Positions 54,783 through 64,000 of a stretch of 64,000 bases of DNA are shown piece after piece; positions within the stretch are counted from its first letter, which is position 1; each line of letters begins with the position of its first letter. The notes beneath the pieces are model-generated. The model did not search any database. It was not told where the DNA came from and worked only from the letters and a program-made list of their open reading frames with translations. The position numbers and the translations under genes were made by a program. The DNA lies in the NCBI RefSeq assembly GCF_014192715.1, contig NZ_JACHYH010000009.1, positions 62,001-126,000 on the forward strand. Reading direction: 5' to 3'. This DNA comes from Luteibacter sp. Sphag1AF. GTDB taxonomy: Bacteria; Pseudomonadota; Gammaproteobacteria; Xanthomonadales; Rhodanobacteraceae.

Positions 54783-55558
54783 CAGAGAAACAGCATCAGC
54801 GCCAGCAGAGCCATCGGTGAAACAAGCACGAGGATCATGTTGTCCAGACCGCGCGGCGACAGTGCTTCCAATGCCGTGGCGATGGCGCCATAAGCGAGCG
54901 ACACAGCGACCAGGGCGGGAGACATGCCACGTTGCACGCCCAGAAGCACCATCGCGACAGCCGCGGAAAATACGAAGACGGTGAGGCAGCCTGCTACGGA
55001 TTTCGTGTTACTGCCGCCCCATACCCGATCCGTGACCTGGAAGCGGTTTCCCTTTCCGAGCAGGAAGCCGGCAGGTTCTGCCAGGCCGTCACCCAGCGCC
55101 ACTGCGAAGAACGCAACTTTCACTGCCGTCATCGGATACACCAGCACCGCGCCGGCCAACGCCACGTTGAACGAAATCATCGGCAGCAGGAAGAACAGGC
55201 GTGCACGCGGCGCATCGCTGTCGCGAAGACTGTGGGCCGCAAACGCATGAATCATGGGTCGTTCGCTGTTCGCCGCGAAGACGTACATCGTCACCTGAAT
55301 AAGGCTGGCGGCAAGCACGGACGGCAAAAGCTGCGCATCAGGAAGCACTGCCAGAATGGGCGCCGTGACCACCATGATGCCGATATGGTTGATCTTGCGT
55401 GTGTAGTCACGCGTCCACGCATGGCGGAACTTCAGATACGTGCAGATCCGACCAATGGCCAGCGGCCCGACCACCAGATAAAGCGCGACGCGCAGCCACT
55501 GGATGTTGTCCATCAACGACGGCGTCAATTGCATGATTGCGTTGCTCTCACGTTTCAT
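54782..55558 (-). CDS. Polyprenol/phytol-kinase-like membrane protein, first gene of the lipid cluster
   Basis: A protein of about 258 residues with seven helices. The segment GDGLAEPAGFLLGKGNRFQV, then VWGGSNTKSVAGCLTVF matches the CTP-dependent dolichol/phytol kinase family (Sec59, Vte5, Dgk1) and, less closely, CDP-diacylglycerol synthases. It would phosphorylate a long-chain alcohol or diacylglycerol. The start is not certain (ATG 55558 or 55534). It is the first gene of the co-directional run; the promoter must lie in 55559-55800. Confidence 0.75.
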   Translation of the reverse strand: MKRESNAIMQLTPSLMDNIQWLRVALYLVVGPLAIGRICTYLKFRHAWTRDYTRKINHIGIMVVTAPILAVLPDAQLLPSVLAASLIQVTMYVFAANSERPMIHAFAAHSLRDSDAPRARLFFLLPMISFNVALAGAVLVYPMTAVKVAFFAVALGDGLAEPAGFLLGKGNRFQVTDRVWGGSNTKSVAGCLTVFVFSAAVAMVLLGVQRGMSPALVAVSLAYGAIATALEALSPRGLDNMILVLVSPMALLALMLFL

Positions 55559-56322
55559 TCCCCTGTTCCCGCCAGCGCATGGAGACAAAGCTTCGCCCTC
55601 CGCTTGTGGGGGCGGCTTCCTCGCATTCGCATGACGTTGAATCTTTTGTTTGCGCGCAGCTGTCCGACCCCGGCCGTGATGGCTGGGTGCGGCATTACGC
55701 AGAATTTGAGCAAAACTTCCCCGCTACGCCTCCCCCTCAGAAGACGCAGTCAGCCAGATAATTCGACGCGCACACTTTCGGCCGCAGCCTCATGAGCGCA
55801 TGAAGACTTTCAGGCAAAACACGAGCACGCATACAGCCACGAAGGGCCATAAAGCGATGGGCAAAACGAAAACTTGGTGTATTGCACCGGTAGCAGCGAC
55901 GCTTTGGCTCACAGGAAGCCATGGTCTATCCGTGCTGCATACCAGGTAGCGACTGTCGGATGCAGGAACGCAGGCGACAGGTCAATCGTCCAGATCACAG
56001 CCCCCCGGGCTGGTTACCACTCCGTAGTAAATCCCCTTGTGTCTGAAAAGCATAGATTGCCATAACAGTTAACGTCAATAATGATTTCACAAATTTTGCA
56101 AATTTTTTTTCGCGGGCACTTTCTCGCGGCGATGCAGCACGACGACCTGACTCCGGGAGAACGACCGGCCCGCTTGCCGCGCATGCATTGGATCGGTTTA
56201 GACGTCTATCCATCCGGTCGCCTTCACACGATTCGTGGCGCGACGCGCCATTGATCCTTCCTGCACAAAAAGGCCGCGCGAACGCGGCCCCTGATGGCAC
56301 ATCACGCATGTCGGACGATCTG
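55559..56322. other. Long intergenic region upstream of the lipid cluster
   Basis: About 760 bases without a convincing gene. Short plus-strand frames exist (for example 55857-55950 starting MGKTKTWCIAPVAATLWLTG) but have no ribosome site or recognised product. An AT-rich stretch with TTAACGTCAATAATG around 56065-56110 stands out in otherwise GC-rich DNA and may hold promoters or a binding site. The right end carries the terminator of the next gene. Confidence 0.45.
56267..56289 (-). terminator. Intrinsic terminator of the SDR gene
   Basis: GGCCGCG (56272-56278) and CGCGGCC (56283-56289) form a perfect stem with loop CGAA. On the minus strand a run of five T follows (56271-56267). It lies 34 bases after the SDR stop. 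Confidence 0.8.
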
Positions 56323-57105
56323 TCAGATCACCGACGCACGTCCGCCGTCCATCGGCACGACGGCGCCCGTGACATAGCTGGCCAGGTCACTCGCAAGAAA
56401 TAACGCCACCTGCGCGACTTCGCCAGGCTCAGCCATGCGTCCCAACGGGATCTCCGCCACCTGTTCGGCAAGCAGCTCGTCACGGCTGCGCCCGGAAGCA
56501 CGTACCGCCGCCTCCAGCCCCTCTTCCACCCGACCTGTGCGGGTAAGACCCGGATTGATGACGTTGACCCGAACGCCCTTGCCCGCATACGCGCGAGCAA
56601 AGCCGACGGAGGCAAGCATCAATGCAGCGTTCGCACTGCCGCCAGCGATATGCAGCGGGTTGGCCTGCTTGCCGCCCTGGCCCACCACATTCACCACACT
56701 GCCCCGGCCGCGCTGCGCCATCGCGCGGATCGTGGGCGCCATGACGTTCATATAAGTGAAGTACTTTGCATCCAGGGCCTCCTGGAAGACGTCGTGGCTC
56801 AACTCCTCCAGCGGGTAGCGGCGTGCCGCCCCGGCGGAGTTCACCAGCACGTCAATGCCGCCCGCCGCTTCGATGGCCGTCATGGCGGCTTCGGCAGCGT
56901 GGGCATCCGTCAGGTCCACGGCCCGAACATCCATTGCATACCCTTCCCGCGCCAGCACCGCCTGGGCCTCCCGAAGGTTTGCTTCACTGCGCGAGAGACC
57001 GGTCACATGGGCGCCCTCGGCCGCGAAAGCGATGGCGCAGGCCAGCCCGATGCCCTTGCTGGCACCCGTAATGACTACCCGCTTGCCATTAAGACCTGTC
57101 TGCAC
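56323..57105 (-). CDS. SDR-fold protein lacking the catalytic Tyr/Lys
   Basis: A 260-residue SDR with a good cofactor site (TGASKGIG 13-20, NSAGAA) and the usual C-terminal DGG. At the place of the active-site Tyr-x3-Lys it reads NPLHIAGGSANAALML, and the Ser before it is replaced in VVNVVGQGGKQ. This variant occurs as a distinct SDR group and may use other residues. GTG 57105 is chosen because GGAG lies six bases upstream. It ends in its own terminator. Confidence 0.82.
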   Translation of the reverse strand: MQTGLNGKRVVITGASKGIGLACAIAFAAEGAHVTGLSRSEANLREAQAVLAREGYAMDVRAVDLTDAHAAEAAMTAIEAAGGIDVLVNSAGAARRYPLEELSHDVFQEALDAKYFTYMNVMAPTIRAMAQRGRGSVVNVVGQGGKQANPLHIAGGSANAALMLASVGFARAYAGKGVRVNVINPGLTRTGRVEEGLEAAVRASGRSRDELLAEQVAEIPLGRMAEPGEVAQVALFLASDLASYVTGAVVPMDGGRASVI

Positions 57106-57239
57106 GGCGCACTCCAGCTGAAGGAAAGGCCCTGATGATGCCCCTTCCATCAACGCTTTCGGGCGCTCGCGCATCCCATCGGTGACCTGGGGCCACATGG
57201 CATAGGCCATAAGTCATATGGAATTTCACAAAAATCCGC

Positions 57240-57280
57240 TGGACAACTCAAATCTTGGTGTTATAGTTCACTACAACACC
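57240..57280 (+). promoter_or_regulatory. Promoter with GntR (YtrA-type) operator
   Basis: TGGACA (57240-57245) and TATAGT (57262-57267) with a 16-base spacer form a good sigma-70 promoter. The inverted repeat GGTGTTATAGT / ACTACAACACC (57257-57267 and 57270-57280, 10 of 11 positions paired) covers the -10. This is the place and type of sequence expected for a YtrA-subfamily GntR repressor, whose gene lies in the same operon. Confidence 0.75.
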
Positions 57281-57310
57281 GGTCACCCACACCACCACTG
57301 GAGTACTGAC

Positions 57311-57493
57311 ATGAAAAGCCCGAACTACATCGCACTGGCCGCTTCCTTCGCCATCGCCGCCGCCTCGCTGGGCGTCTTCCACACCACGACCACAGCCGCT
57401 GCCCCGCTGACCGAAATCAACGGCACGCACGTCACCGACCTGGCGCCGATTGTTGTCTACGCCAACGCTGAACAGAACGTCGCCTCCCTCTAA
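57311..57493 (+). CDS. Small exported or anchored peptide, first gene of the GntR/ABC operon
   Basis: A 60-residue protein: a hydrophobic N-terminal segment (NYIALAASFAIAAASLGVF) and a short tail with INGTHVTDLAPIVVYANAEQ. The tail motif recurs in the next gene, so the two are related by duplication. GGAG precedes ATG 57311 by seven bases. It probably lies in the periplasm or is anchored in the inner membrane. Function unknown. Confidence 0.75.
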   Translation: MKSPNYIALAASFAIAAASLGVFHTTTTAAAPLTEINGTHVTDLAPIVVYANAEQNVASL

Positions 57494-57528
57494 TCGCAAC
57501 ACGCCTGAAGAAGTCATCGGAGTTCCCC

Positions 57529-57864
57529 ATGAAAGCGCCGAACTTGATAGCTGTGACCGCCTCCCTGCTGATCGCCGGAGCCAGCGTGTTCGTCATGCGC
57601 TCCTTCGATGACCGTATTCCGACCCATGTTGCCCCGCCCGCAATGATCAATGGCGCCCGCGTCACCGATCTTGCTCCGATCATGGTCCGCCCCACCGCCG
57701 CCCAAGTGCGCGATGCGGCCCAGGCGAACGAGGCAACACTGGGCACCACGGCGGAAGCCATCCGCCGCGAAGCCGAGTCACGCACGATGGCATTGCTCAG
57801 TTCTCAGCTGGCTATGCCCTACTATTCGTTTGGCAACGTTTTGAGCCGCACGGCCAAGGAATAA
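57529..57864 (+). CDS. Small exported or anchored protein, paralogue of the preceding gene
   Basis: A 111-residue protein starting MKAPNLIAVTASLLIAGASV (signal or anchor) and containing INGARVTDLAPIMVRPTAAQ, the same core as in the previous gene, then a helical tail (VRDAAQANEATLGTTAEAIR and on). GGAG stands before ATG 57529. It precedes the GntR gene by four bases. It may be a substrate or a partner of the ABC transporter; unproven. Confidence 0.75.
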   Translation: MKAPNLIAVTASLLIAGASVFVMRSFDDRIPTHVAPPAMINGARVTDLAPIMVRPTAAQVRDAAQANEATLGTTAEAIRREAESRTMALLSSQLAMPYYSFGNVLSRTAKE

Positions 57865-57868
57865 ATAC

Positions 57869-58243
57869 ATGTCCATTACCTGGAACGACAGCGTCCCGAT
57901 CTACCGTCAGCTGCGCGAACGCGTAGTCGCGATGATCCTGGACGGCGCCTTGAACGAGGGCGACCCGCTGCCGTCGGTACGCCAGGTCGCGGGGGATTTT
58001 CAGATCAACCCCCTGACCGTATCGAAGGCGTATCAGGAACTGGTCGACGAACAACTGGTTGAAAAACGGAGGGGATTGGGCATGTTCGTCATTGATGGAG
58101 CGCGCGAAGCGCTGCTTAAGTCCGAAAGGGAGCGCTTCCTGCGCGAAGAGTGGCCGGCCCTGTTTGCGCGCCTTCAGCGCATGGGCCTGGATCTGAAAAC
58201 GCTGATGCGCGAAGCCCCCGGCTCCGCGGAGGAGCAGTCATGA
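57869..58243 (+). CDS. GntR-family regulator, YtrA subfamily
   Basis: A 124-residue regulator: the winged helix (PIYRQLRERVVAMILDGALN, LPSVRQVAGDFQINPLTVSK) is followed by only a short helical tail, as in the YtrA group. These repress their own ABC operons and answer to envelope-acting antibiotics. AAGGAAT is its ribosome site. Its stop overlaps the ATPase start as ATGA. The operator at 57257-57280 is the likely target. Confidence 0.9.
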   Translation: MSITWNDSVPIYRQLRERVVAMILDGALNEGDPLPSVRQVAGDFQINPLTVSKAYQELVDEQLVEKRRGLGMFVIDGAREALLKSERERFLREEWPALFARLQRMGLDLKTLMREAPGSAEEQS

Positions 58244-59097
58244 ACGCGGTTATCACCGCCAGTGGCCTCACCAAGCGCTACAAGAATTCCCTGGCGCTCG
58301 ATGGTGCCAGCTTCCAGATCGGCGCCGGCCGGATCGTCGGCCTGATTGGTCCGAACGGCGCCGGTAAAACCACCGCACTGAAGGCCATCCTCGGCCTGAC
58401 CACATTCGGTGGCGAGCTGTCGGTGCTGGGGCTGGACCCCCGCAAGCAGCGCGACAAGCTCATGGAAGAGGTCTGCTTCATTGCCGACGTGGCCGTACTG
58501 CCGCGCTGGCTGAAGGTGAAGGACGCCGTGGACTTCGTGGCCAACGTGCACCCCCGGTTCGACCGTGCCAAGTGCGAAGCCTTCCTGGCCCGCACGAAGC
58601 TGCAGCCGAATCAGAAGGTCAAGCAGATGTCCAAGGGCATGATCGTGCAGTTGCATCTGGCACTGGTCATGGCCATCGACGCCCGCCTGCTGGTGCTGGA
58701 CGAGCCGACGCTGGGCCTGGACATCCTGTACCGCAAGCAGTTCTACCAGAGCCTTCTGGAAGACTACTTCGACGAGAACAAGACCATCCTGGTCACCACC
58801 CACCAGGTGGAAGAGATCGAGCACATCCTCACCGACCTGATGTTCATCCGCGACGGAAAGATTGTGCTGGACACGGACATGGAAGCCCTCGGCGAACGGT
58901 TCTCCGAAGTGCTGGTGGGTGCCGAACTGGCTGCCGCCGCCCGCCAGCTCAATCCGCTGGATGAGCGCCAGGTGTTCGGCAAGAGCATCTTCCTGTTCGA
59001 CAACGTGAGCCGGCCGCAGCTGGAGCAACTGGGCGAAGTGCGGCGACCGTCGATCGGCGACCTGTTCGTCGCCACCATGAAGGGAACTTACGCATGA
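58240..59097 (+). CDS. ABC transporter ATP-binding protein
   Basis: A 285-residue ATPase: Walker A GPNGAGKTT, Walker B LLVLDEPTLGLD and the H-loop TTHQ. The signature loop reads MSKGM where LSGGQ is usual, which is typical of the YtrB-like group. ATG 58240 overlaps the regulator stop and its own stop overlaps the permease start (ATGA at 59094), so the three are coupled. It acts with the permease in the inner membrane. Confidence 0.92.
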   Translation: MNAVITASGLTKRYKNSLALDGASFQIGAGRIVGLIGPNGAGKTTALKAILGLTTFGGELSVLGLDPRKQRDKLMEEVCFIADVAVLPRWLKVKDAVDFVANVHPRFDRAKCEAFLARTKLQPNQKVKQMSKGMIVQLHLALVMAIDARLLVLDEPTLGLDILYRKQFYQSLLEDYFDENKTILVTTHQVEEIEHILTDLMFIRDGKIVLDTDMEALGERFSEVLVGAELAAAARQLNPLDERQVFGKSIFLFDNVSRPQLEQLGEVRRPSIGDLFVATMKGTYA

Positions 59098-60074
59098 AAA
59101 CCTTCTACTGGCTCGTCAAACGCGAGTATTGGGAAAACCGGGGCGGCTTCTTCCGTGCCCCGCTGATCACGGCCATCGTGTTCCTGGTGCTGAACTTCAT
59201 GGCCATCGTGCTGGGTGAAGTGCTGGGCAGAAGCCGCGGCCTCCACTTCAACACCGCATCCGATGCGATGGGCAGCTCGCTGTCCAACCCGCTGGGCAAC
59301 CTGGACAACAAGGACCTGAGTCAGGTCGGCGCGGTTCTGGACATGACGCTGTACGGCTTCACCACCTTCATCGTGTGTGTGACCGCCATCGTCGTCTTCT
59401 TCTACTGCCTGGGTGCGCTGTACGACGACCGTCGTGACCGCAGCTTCCTGTTCTGGAAGTCGCTGCCGATCTCCGACACGAACACCGTGTTGTCCAAGGT
59501 AGCCAGTGCGGCGATTCTCGCTCCGGTCATCAGCGTGGTGATTGGCGTGGTGGGCGGCCTGATCCTGCTGCTGATGGGCGTCATTGCCGCCCTGTTCCAC
59601 GGCATCAACGTGTGGCAGGTTCTGCTGGAAGCTCATCCGCTGCGTGTTGCCTTCAACATGGTGTGCCTGATTCCGCTGTACGCCCTCTGGGCCCTGCCGA
59701 CCATTGGCTGGCTGATGCTCTGCTCTGCCTGGGCCCGCAGCAAGCCGTTCCTCTGGGCTATCGCACTTCCCCTGGGTTCGGCGGTGGTGGTGCAGTGGTT
59801 CGGCCTGATGGGTTTGTTCAACCTGCCCGCCGCGTGGTTCTGGACCAACGTCCCCGGCCGCCTGCTCATGAGTCTGATTCCCGGTGGCTGGCTTCGCGAT
59901 ACCTCCAGCATCGGCAACGTCGACAAGCACGACATCAGCGGCGCGCTGGACTCGGTCGGCCTCTCGTTCCACTACAGCGTGCTGGGTTCGCCCAACATCT
60001 GGATCGGTGCAGCAGTGGGTGCGGTGATGATCGGTGCAGCCATCTGGTTCCGCCGCTGGCGCGAAGAAGCCTGA
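59094..60074 (+). CDS. ABC-2-type permease
   Basis: A 326-residue inner-membrane protein with about six helices: a first helix after MKTFYWLVKREYWENRG, then FTTFIVCVTAIVVFFYCLGALYD, VISVVIGVVGGLILLLMGVI, a central hydrophobic run and the last helix IGAAVGAVMIGAAIWF. The large loop between helix one and two faces the periplasm. It forms an exporter with the preceding ATPase, probably for a peptide or antibiotic-like compound. Confidence 0.88.
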   Translation: MKTFYWLVKREYWENRGGFFRAPLITAIVFLVLNFMAIVLGEVLGRSRGLHFNTASDAMGSSLSNPLGNLDNKDLSQVGAVLDMTLYGFTTFIVCVTAIVVFFYCLGALYDDRRDRSFLFWKSLPISDTNTVLSKVASAAILAPVISVVIGVVGGLILLLMGVIAALFHGINVWQVLLEAHPLRVAFNMVCLIPLYALWALPTIGWLMLCSAWARSKPFLWAIALPLGSAVVVQWFGLMGLFNLPAAWFWTNVPGRLLMSLIPGGWLRDTSSIGNVDKHDISGALDSVGLSFHYSVLGSPNIWIGAAVGAVMIGAAIWFRRWREEA

Positions 60075-60100
60075 TCCTCAAGGCAGCAGTGACACACGGA

Positions 60101-60126
60101 CGGCTCCCTTTGGGGAGCCGTCTTTC
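60101..60126 (+). terminator. Intrinsic terminator after the ABC permease
   Basis: CGGCTCCC (60101-60108) and GGGAGCCG (60113-60120) pair perfectly around TTTG and are followed by TCTTTC. It ends the GntR/ABC operon 27 bases after the permease stop; the next gene starts 36 bases later and may get read-through. Confidence 0.75.
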
Positions 60127-60162
60127 GATGAAAGCCCGTAAAGCACATGAAGGAGATGCACC

Positions 60163-61389
60163 ATGTTGCGTTCCTCGCTTTTCGCCCTGGCCTGTATCGC
60201 TCTTGCCGGTTGCGCCACGCACCCGGCCACTTCCTCGCACAGCCGCCTGCGTGGCGCCGAACTGGATGCACGGGTCCGGCAGCTGATGCAGGTAGCCAAC
60301 GTGCCCGGCCTCGGCGTCGCCGTCATCGAGAACGGTCGCGTAGTCAGCGTCAGGGCGTACGGCAAGCGCGACGTCGAAAAAAACCTGCCGCTTGAAACCA
60401 ACACCACGATGTACGCGGCGTCACTGACCAAGGCGGCGTTCGCATACGCCACGATGTCGCTGGTGGATCAGGGTCGCCTGAATCTGGATGCATCCATTGC
60501 CACGTACCTGCCCAAGCCGCTGCCCGATTACGACAAATACGCCGACCTCAAGGGTGACCCGCGCTGGCGCCAGCTCACGCCAGCCATCCTGCTGAGCCAC
60601 CGCTCGGGCTTTGCGAATTTCCGCTTCTGGCAGCCTGGCAAGGACTACGACCCGAACGGCAAGCTGCAAATCTATTTCGACCCGGGCACTCGCTTCGCGT
60701 ATTCGGGCGAAGGCATCAACCTGCTGCAATTCGTGCTGGAGAACGGCCAGAACATCGACGTTGCCACGTTGATGCAGCAGCGTCTTTTCACGCCTTTCCA
60801 GATGCCCCGCACGTCCATGACCTGGCGCGACGACTTCGCCGGCAACCTGGCCATTGGCTATGACGAGAACGGCAAGGCGCTGGGCCACAAGCACCGCGAA
60901 TCGGTACGTGCGGCCGGCTCGATGGATACCACCGTCAGCGACTACGCCAACCTGCTGGCTGCCATGGTGCGCGGTGACGGCCTGTCGGACGCAACCCATG
61001 CACTCTGGCTCAAGCCCGTGATCCGCATTCACGCGGTGCAGCAGTTCCCGACCATGGGAATGCCCGACTCCAACGACAACGACGCCATCGGCCTGGGATA
61101 CGCGCTGGGCGTAGGCACGTTCCAGTCGCCACAGGGACCCGTGTTCTTCAAGGAAGGCCACGATGACGGCACCAACAATGTGGCGGTGTGCCTTGAGAAG
61201 CAGAAAGATTGCGTGCTGCTGATGAGCAACAGTTCAAACGGCGAGAAAATCTTCGGCGCGCTGATTGACGACGTACTGGGTGCGACCTGCTATCCGCTGT
61301 ACTGGAGCAATTACATTCCTTACGACCACCCCGAATGGCGCACGGAAAAGCCGGTGATCAACGCGCACCCCGCGTGCGGGGTGCGCTGA
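60163..61389 (+). CDS. Beta-lactamase-family serine hydrolase, lipoprotein
   Basis: A 408-residue lipoprotein precursor (lipobox LAGC, Cys17). Catalytic S-x-x-K is ASLTKA with Ser87 and Lys90, the Tyr element is Y180-S-G in FAYSGEG, and HRSGFANF is conserved. The third motif is replaced by FFKEGHDDGTNN (HDDG for the usual KTG). The fold is that of class C beta-lactamases and D-aminopeptidases; activity unknown. The tail contains a GC-rich 11-bp hairpin (61363-61386) just before the stop. Confidence 0.87.
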   Translation: MLRSSLFALACIALAGCATHPATSSHSRLRGAELDARVRQLMQVANVPGLGVAVIENGRVVSVRAYGKRDVEKNLPLETNTTMYAASLTKAAFAYATMSLVDQGRLNLDASIATYLPKPLPDYDKYADLKGDPRWRQLTPAILLSHRSGFANFRFWQPGKDYDPNGKLQIYFDPGTRFAYSGEGINLLQFVLENGQNIDVATLMQQRLFTPFQMPRTSMTWRDDFAGNLAIGYDENGKALGHKHRESVRAAGSMDTTVSDYANLLAAMVRGDGLSDATHALWLKPVIRIHAVQQFPTMGMPDSNDNDAIGLGYALGVGTFQSPQGPVFFKEGHDDGTNNVAVCLEKQKDCVLLMSNSSNGEKIFGALIDDVLGATCYPLYWSNYIPYDHPEWRTEKPVINAHPACGVR

Positions 61390-61413
61390 TTCGTCCAGCG
61401 ACGTGGTGGCGGA

Positions 61414-64000
<2,587 letters not shown>

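Noticed and set aside
37473-55558. Reading the operon as an azole-RiPP (TOMM) cluster because of the E1 and nitroreductase domains
   Set aside because: No YcaO protein, no precursor peptide and no leader peptidase are present; most neighbours act on lipids.
55857-55950. A 30-codon exported peptide upstream of the lipid operon
   Set aside because: No ribosome site and no clear codon bias; could be chance.
58174-59028. A 284-codon minus-strand frame opposite the ABC ATPase
   Set aside because: The plus strand has Walker A, Walker B and H-loop motifs; the minus frame has none and no start signal.

Overview
The window looks like chromosome of a GC-rich gammaproteobacterium of the Lysobacterales (Xanthomonadales) type, probably near Luteibacter, Dyella or Rhodanobacter. 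That placement is an inference from the gene mix: YtrA-type GntR/ABC operon, TonB receptor, trimeric autotransporter, YegD-like Hsp70 next to an OprP-like porin, fumC beside purB. No rRNA, complete tRNA or CRISPR array was seen.

Region 1 (1-6.5 kb) is accessory DNA. A GmrSD-type restriction enzyme (cut by the window edge) and its WYL regulator form the end of a defence locus. They are followed by a terminator with a possible attachment-site remnant, then a low-GC orphan gene and a wreckage of polymorphic-toxin genes. The wreckage holds an Rhs C-terminus, a DUF6869-type orphan and a beheaded gene. An IS3-family element and a 90-bp MITE made of two copies of one IS end are inserted in it; the MITE sits in frame inside the Rhs toxin tail.

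Region 2 (6.6-21.9 kb) is mostly ordinary chromosome: cupin, GNAT, LysE exporter, a ParD-like/methionine aminopeptidase operon with nested palindromes in its promoter, a PIG-V-type mannosyltransferase, a LysR/MFS divergon, two hydrolases and LdcA. The exception is a disordered protein with SUMO-interaction-like and nuclear-localisation-like motifs plus a possible nuclease tail (9.5-11.2 kb).

Region 3 (21.9-37.3 kb) is surface-related. A 2455-residue trimeric autotransporter adhesin has a terminator-like hairpin directly in its leader. With it come an AraC regulator, a YegD-like chaperone, an OprP-like porin, a TonB-dependent receptor and a lipoprotein.

Region 4 (37.5-55.6 kb) is the most interesting part. 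Seventeen genes lie on one strand with stop/start overlaps or short gaps, apparently one 18-kb operon. They encode a polyprenol/phytol-kinase-like membrane protein, two alpha/beta hydrolases (one MetX-like), a 2-oxoglutarate oxygenase, an E1(ThiF)-nitroreductase fusion, an NmrA-like reductase, two membrane desaturases, a sterol-desaturase-type hydroxylase, an SDR, a HAD phosphatase, a PlsB acyltransferase, a GNAT-like protein, a PAP2 phosphatase, an LPG-synthase-TM/flippase-like protein, an exported amidohydrolase and a small membrane protein. The set reads as a pathway that builds, oxidises and exports an acyl-glycerol-type or other lipid-like compound. I do not recognise it as a described cluster.

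Region 5 (56.3-64 kb) holds an atypical SDR without its catalytic Tyr/Lys, a GntR/ABC operon headed by two small related exported peptides under a promoter with a clear operator, a beta-lactamase-fold lipoprotein, fumC and the start of purB.
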